From Narthecium ossifragum (lineage: Eukaryota; Streptophyta; Magnoliopsida; Dioscoreales; Nartheciaceae): a stretch of 64,000 nucleotides of DNA. This document shows, one piece after another, positions 60,052 to 64,000 of the stretch. Where the stretch lies: assembly GCA_963920575.1 (NCBI GenBank), contig OY986967.1, positions 12,270,061-12,334,060 on the forward strand, read 5' to 3'. The notes beneath the pieces are model-generated. The model was not told the DNA's origin, made no database searches, and saw only the letters and a list, made by a program, of their open reading frames with translations. Position 1 is the stretch's first letter, and every line of letters starts with the position of its first letter. A program made the translations under genes and the position numbers.

Positions 60052-60156
60052 ATAGGTTGTAGATCCCAGGGTTAGGATCAGGATTCGGCTGAGTTTGAGC
60101 GTGGAATGGGTTAGTTCTATGTTTAGAACATTCGTGCATGCTCCTTTTGATGTGTT

Positions 60157-60536
60157 ATGCTTTTCCGCTTTCTGTTTGTGTTACTTTGTTTTTGCGGCTT
60201 CTCACGAGTGAACGCTCGTTTCTCGTTGGTGATCGCGCAGATTGCGGGAGTTCGAGACTGGCCTTTGGTTATCGATCGGGGTGGGGCACGACCCGGTCAA
60301 CCCGCCATACCGAGCAGGGAGGTTCTCGCTAGGGCGGTACGAGCTCGACGGACTGAGCCATCACCAGCGACGGTTTCGATCGCACGGGAGGAGACCCTTC
60401 TCACTGAGGAGGGGGTTCTCGCTCCGGTCGACGAGCGGGCCGCGGCGGCGATCATGATGGATTTCCAGCGGTTGAACCTGCCTAGGTTCAGCGGTGAGAC
60501 TGGAGATCTGACCACAACAGATGGCTGGCTCCGAGG
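60157..60536 (+). pseudogene. Ty3/gypsy gag N-terminus of family E, truncated
   Basis: ATG at 60157, 105 bp after the PBS. The frame covers about 127 residues before family-F sequence interrupts it at 60537. The segment FQRLNLPRFSGETGDL followed by DGWLRGV (about 60460-60536) matches the start of the capsid region in plant chromovirus/Del-type gag proteins. Everything downstream is missing. Confidence 0.7.
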
Positions 60537-61690
60537 AGTCACGCTCCCCGACCCAGAAAACCCATCCGAGCCGGGACATGATGGTCCTAAATCTAAAATT
60601 AAACGGTGAGAGTCTCCCCTGTATTTCTCAATTTGAACCATGTACAATTATAATCTTCACAATAAATCAAAACGATAAATCCAATAGTTCTAAATTAACA
60701 TGAATATGAATATGTTATCACAAGTTTCACTAATTATTACAGGTTTTGATACAATACTCTCATCAACCCTCATTACACAATTTAATACATATGATTAAAT
60801 CCTCGAAGTGGAAAATTATACATTTAATACAACTGCAAATGTACAACTATTAACAAAAGGGGAAACTCCATGATCGTCAAGTACTCCTCGAAACTCCAAG
60901 TCCGCGATCACCTCGAGAATGGTGCGCCAACGCCCACAAGATCACCTGAAAGGAAAGGACTGCATCGACCTGCATCGCCGATATAGCCCAGGTAGGAGTG
61001 ACCAACAAAGCTCAGTAGGGTTCTACGCTATTCTACGTCACACTGAAGGGAGGAAAACAACAACTGTGTTGTCTCTCCGCCTAAGTCTAAGGAATGTCAA
61101 GGGTCCCATAACCCTATCGATGTCCCAAGGGCTCCCGTCATGAACCTCTCTCTTGAACATGTTACCAAGATCACCCTAAGCACCAACAGGGGAACAATAC
61201 CATGCGAGATCACCCTTACCCAAGCAAAACTGCCCTACTTCGGGACCACGTCGGGAACGCATCGACATCCATTCTTAGCACTTGCCCTTGGAGAAACAAC
61301 ACGACCTCTAAACTCAACAACAATGTTCCAGTCCGACTACCTAAAAATCATCGAATAATATCAAATATAATCATTGATGACAATCACGTCCTAATCCTCG
61401 ACTACTCAAGCCCCGGTCCTAGGGCTAGACCCGAGATACCTGAGAACCCCGGATTGGCGATCGAATCCATTGCCTATCACCTATCCTTAATGTTTCTAAT
61501 GCAAACAAATGCATGGAATGCTCACGTGTACAGAAATACAGAAATATAAGCATGCAATAGTATGACATCACAACATACAGGGCTAGGCATAGTCTACAGT
61601 TTGCCAAAGAGTAAACATAGCAAGGGGTCTAAAGTAGATAAAGGTCTAAATTACAATAATCCAATATTATAACGGTGCCCACGGGCCGTA
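60537..61690 (-). mobile_element. Family-F LTR fragment (F3)
   Basis: It begins AGTCACGCTCCCCGACCCAGAA, a decayed form of the F start at 13082 and 56126, and is collinear with F LTRs to about 61690, where Athila gag sequence begins. The distal end is missing. Confidence 0.65.
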
Positions 61691-61708
61691 AATGCCATCT
61701 TATACTGC

Positions 61709-64000
61709 TAAATTCTTTAGAGCCCAGATCTATCACGACTTGGCCTCAACTTCAAACCCAATTTCTTGCTAAATTCTTTCCAATTACCAAGACCAGTGAT
61801 CTTAGGAAAGAGATTTCATCTTTCAAACAAGCTGATGATGAACTTTTCCATGAAGCTTGGGATAGATATAGGGAACTCCTTAGGAAGTGTCCTCACCATC
61901 AATTCCCTCAATGGGCTATCATAGAGAATTTTTATAATGGGCTTAAGGAGAGACACCAAATGACTATTGATGCCGCCTGTGGAGGAGTGTTTATTACGAA
62001 TCCTCTTAATGATTCATGGAGGCTTTTTGAAAAATTAGCTGAGAATTCCCAACACCATGCTTCATCTTCTAGGAATACCAGAGAGTTGCCCAATCAAGCT
62101 AGACCTAGAGGTACCCTGGAATTAAATGAATCTACTCGTTTAGCCCAACAAGTAGACATTCTAAGTAGGAAGCTTGACCAAGTTTTGACTCAGACTACAA
62201 ACCAAGTAGTATCTTCAAATTCTTCAAATCCTTCAAATCCGTCAATGCCATCTTATACTGCAGATGTATGTTTCTTATGTTCAAATTCTGATCACGATGT
62301 CACGGATTGTCATTTAGCTCCTCAATATCCTGAATTAGTTCAGGAACATGTGAATGCAATTTATAATCAGTCCAAACCAGCTTATGATCCATATTCTAAT
62401 ACATATAATCCTGGTTTACGCAATCACCCAAATTTCTCTTGGAGAACACCTGGACAGCAACCTGATTCCTTTAATCCAAGACCACCTAGGAACAATCAAA
62501 ATCCGGGTTTTCCTCCTAAATTTCAACCTCAGTATAAGCCTCCTCAAAATTTTCCTTCCCAAGGACCATATCAATCTCAACAGCATCAACCTTGGGGAGG
62601 CACATCATATGGAGCACCGCTACCTCAACAACCTCAAAACCAACCTTCTTTTCCCCAACCGAACCAAGGTCCAGCTATGGATGAATATACCAAAATACTC
62701 CATTCTCATACTCAAGCATTGGCTAAGTTAGAAGCTCAAATGGGGCAAATAGCTAACGCCTTGTCTAAAAGAGAAGAAGGTACCTTACCAAGTCAACCCA
62801 TTCCTAACCCTAGAGGTCAACATTCCGTAGAATCCTCCCATGAACATGTCCAAGCTGTCACTACTCTGCGAAGTGGGAAGACCTTTGCTAATATTGAGAA
62901 ACCAGATGATGAATGTCCTAATAATGATCTTATATCTCAACCTCTCAATGCAGCTCCATCTACTTCTCAAGTTCCATTAGATAGAGACTTGCATGCATCT
63001 AATGATGAGGTGTTACCCAAAACTTCAATTCCTACTCCTCATGATTCTACTTCGTTGCCTGAGCCGAATCCTAGGACATATGTTCCGAAAATTCCTTTTC
63101 CTGAGGCCCTGGTAGATCCGACTTCACGTCCTTCCAAAAATTCTAAACTTGATGAGATGGTTGAAGTTTTCAAGAAAGTTCATATCAATCTTCCTCTGTT
63201 GGATGCTATCAAACAAATTCCTTCTTATGCGAAATTTCTGAAAGATTTATGCACTCAAAAGCGTCGATCTAGATCTCATGTTTCCAAAAAGATTTTCTTG
63301 ACTGAACAAGTAAGCTCAATCCTTCGTAGTGATATTCCTCCTAAACTTAAAGATCCAGGTACTCCTACTATTTCTTGCACTATAGGAAACCATTTGATTG
63401 ATGGAGCTTTACTTGATTTAGGAGCGAGCGTGAATCTCATGCCTCATTCGTTATATTCCAAGTTTGGTACAGGAGAACTTAAACCCACTGCTATGACTCT
63501 TCAGTTAGCTGATCGTTCAATTAAAACCCCACGGGGTGTGCTTGAAGATGTTCTAGTTAAAGTTGGTCAATGTGTGTTTCCTGTGGATTTTGTGGTGTTG
63601 GATATGGAACCAAGCTTGCAAACTAAGAAAAATGTTCCTATAATTCTTGGTCGACCTTTCTTAGCTACAGCTAATGCTTGCATTAATTGTAGGGATGGTA
63701 TTATGACACTTACTTTTGGGAATATGGAATTGAAATTGAATATTTTTCATACGTCAAAACGCCATGCATATGATGATGATTGTTTCGTGGTAAATGCTTT
63801 AATGAACAATGATGATATCGATATGTGTGTGGATGATGCGATGTATAAGATAGTGCATGATGATGATGTATCAAGTGAGAGTTATGTAAGTGCATGTGAT
63901 GCTCCATTTTTCGATGATGAGGATGTGGTAACTAGAGATGATTTACCAGATCTGAATATTGATTTTCCTGAATTACATGGTGAGATATTTGATGAGCAGA
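61709..64000 (+). CDS. Athila-type gag-protease ORF, 5' truncated, running off the window
   Basis: A single frame stays open for about 760 codons to the window edge. Order: gag capsid block SITTWPQLQTQFLAKFFP (about 61728-61780) through the PHHQFPQW segment (61897) and IDAACGG (61967); zinc knuckle C-x2-C-x4-H-x4-C at 62269-62310; a Pro/Gln-rich region (62340-62690); the helix HTQALAKLEAQMGQIANAL (about 62707); then an aspartic protease with DLGA at 63415-63426 and ILGRPFLAT (about 63643-63669). Asp-rich sequence follows. The lack of stops suggests a recent element or fragment. The gag start is missing at the junction with F3. Reverse transcriptase is expected beyond 64000. Confidence 0.88.

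Overview
This is flowering-plant nuclear DNA. It holds one intron-rich host gene surrounded by a dense nest of LTR retrotransposons. Evidence for a plant genome is a 15-exon gene with plant-type GT/AG introns, primer-binding sites complementary to plant initiator tRNA-Met and tRNA-Asp, Athila-type gag-protease, plant-mobile-domain (PMD) reading frames, and many LTRs with TG...CA ends and 5-bp target duplications. I cannot name the species. No tRNA, rRNA, CRISPR or bacterial-type operon was seen.

Layout. 1-19.64 kb: stacked LTR elements that I call families A, B, C, E and F. Family B carries a proline-rich internal reading frame, and solo LTRs of families A and B have inserted into it. 19.64-21.19 kb: low-copy intergenic DNA with fold-back repeats. 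21.19-31.38 kb (minus strand): a complete 543-codon ANTH-domain clathrin-assembly protein gene of the plant AP180/CALM family, closest from memory to Arabidopsis At5g35200. Its introns carry a solo LTR (family H) and a complete miniature LTR element (TRIM). 31.38-32.54 kb: its leader intron and promoter.

32.54-54.53 kb: one old minus-strand Ty3/gypsy element (G). Its two ~1.18-kb LTRs flank a degenerate gag and an antisense PMD gene near the 3' LTR. A younger Athila-like minus-strand element (D) sits inside it and encodes two unusual overlapping ORFs, one strongly acidic and one made of three ~62-residue repeats. Solo LTRs of family E have landed in both G LTRs and in the D 3' LTR. The G pol region is missing, apparently lost at the D/E4 breakpoint. 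54.53-64 kb: a second, inverted PMD pseudogene split by a 2.5-kb solo LTR (F2), the start of a family-E element with leader and gag, an F fragment, and an intact Athila gag-protease frame running off the right edge.

For most solo LTRs the insertion is proved inside the window: both target duplications are present, and the uninterrupted sequence can be found in a sister copy. The only gene likely to serve the host is the clathrin adaptor. Observations that repay checking: the PMD gene antisense in element G; GATCGATC palindrome arrays just upstream of the TATA box in four LTR families; a cluster of GCCACGTCA boxes in the family-A LTR; a ~16-nt motif repeated about ten times through the TRIM; the repeat-built ORF in D; and junctions with copied filler sequence.
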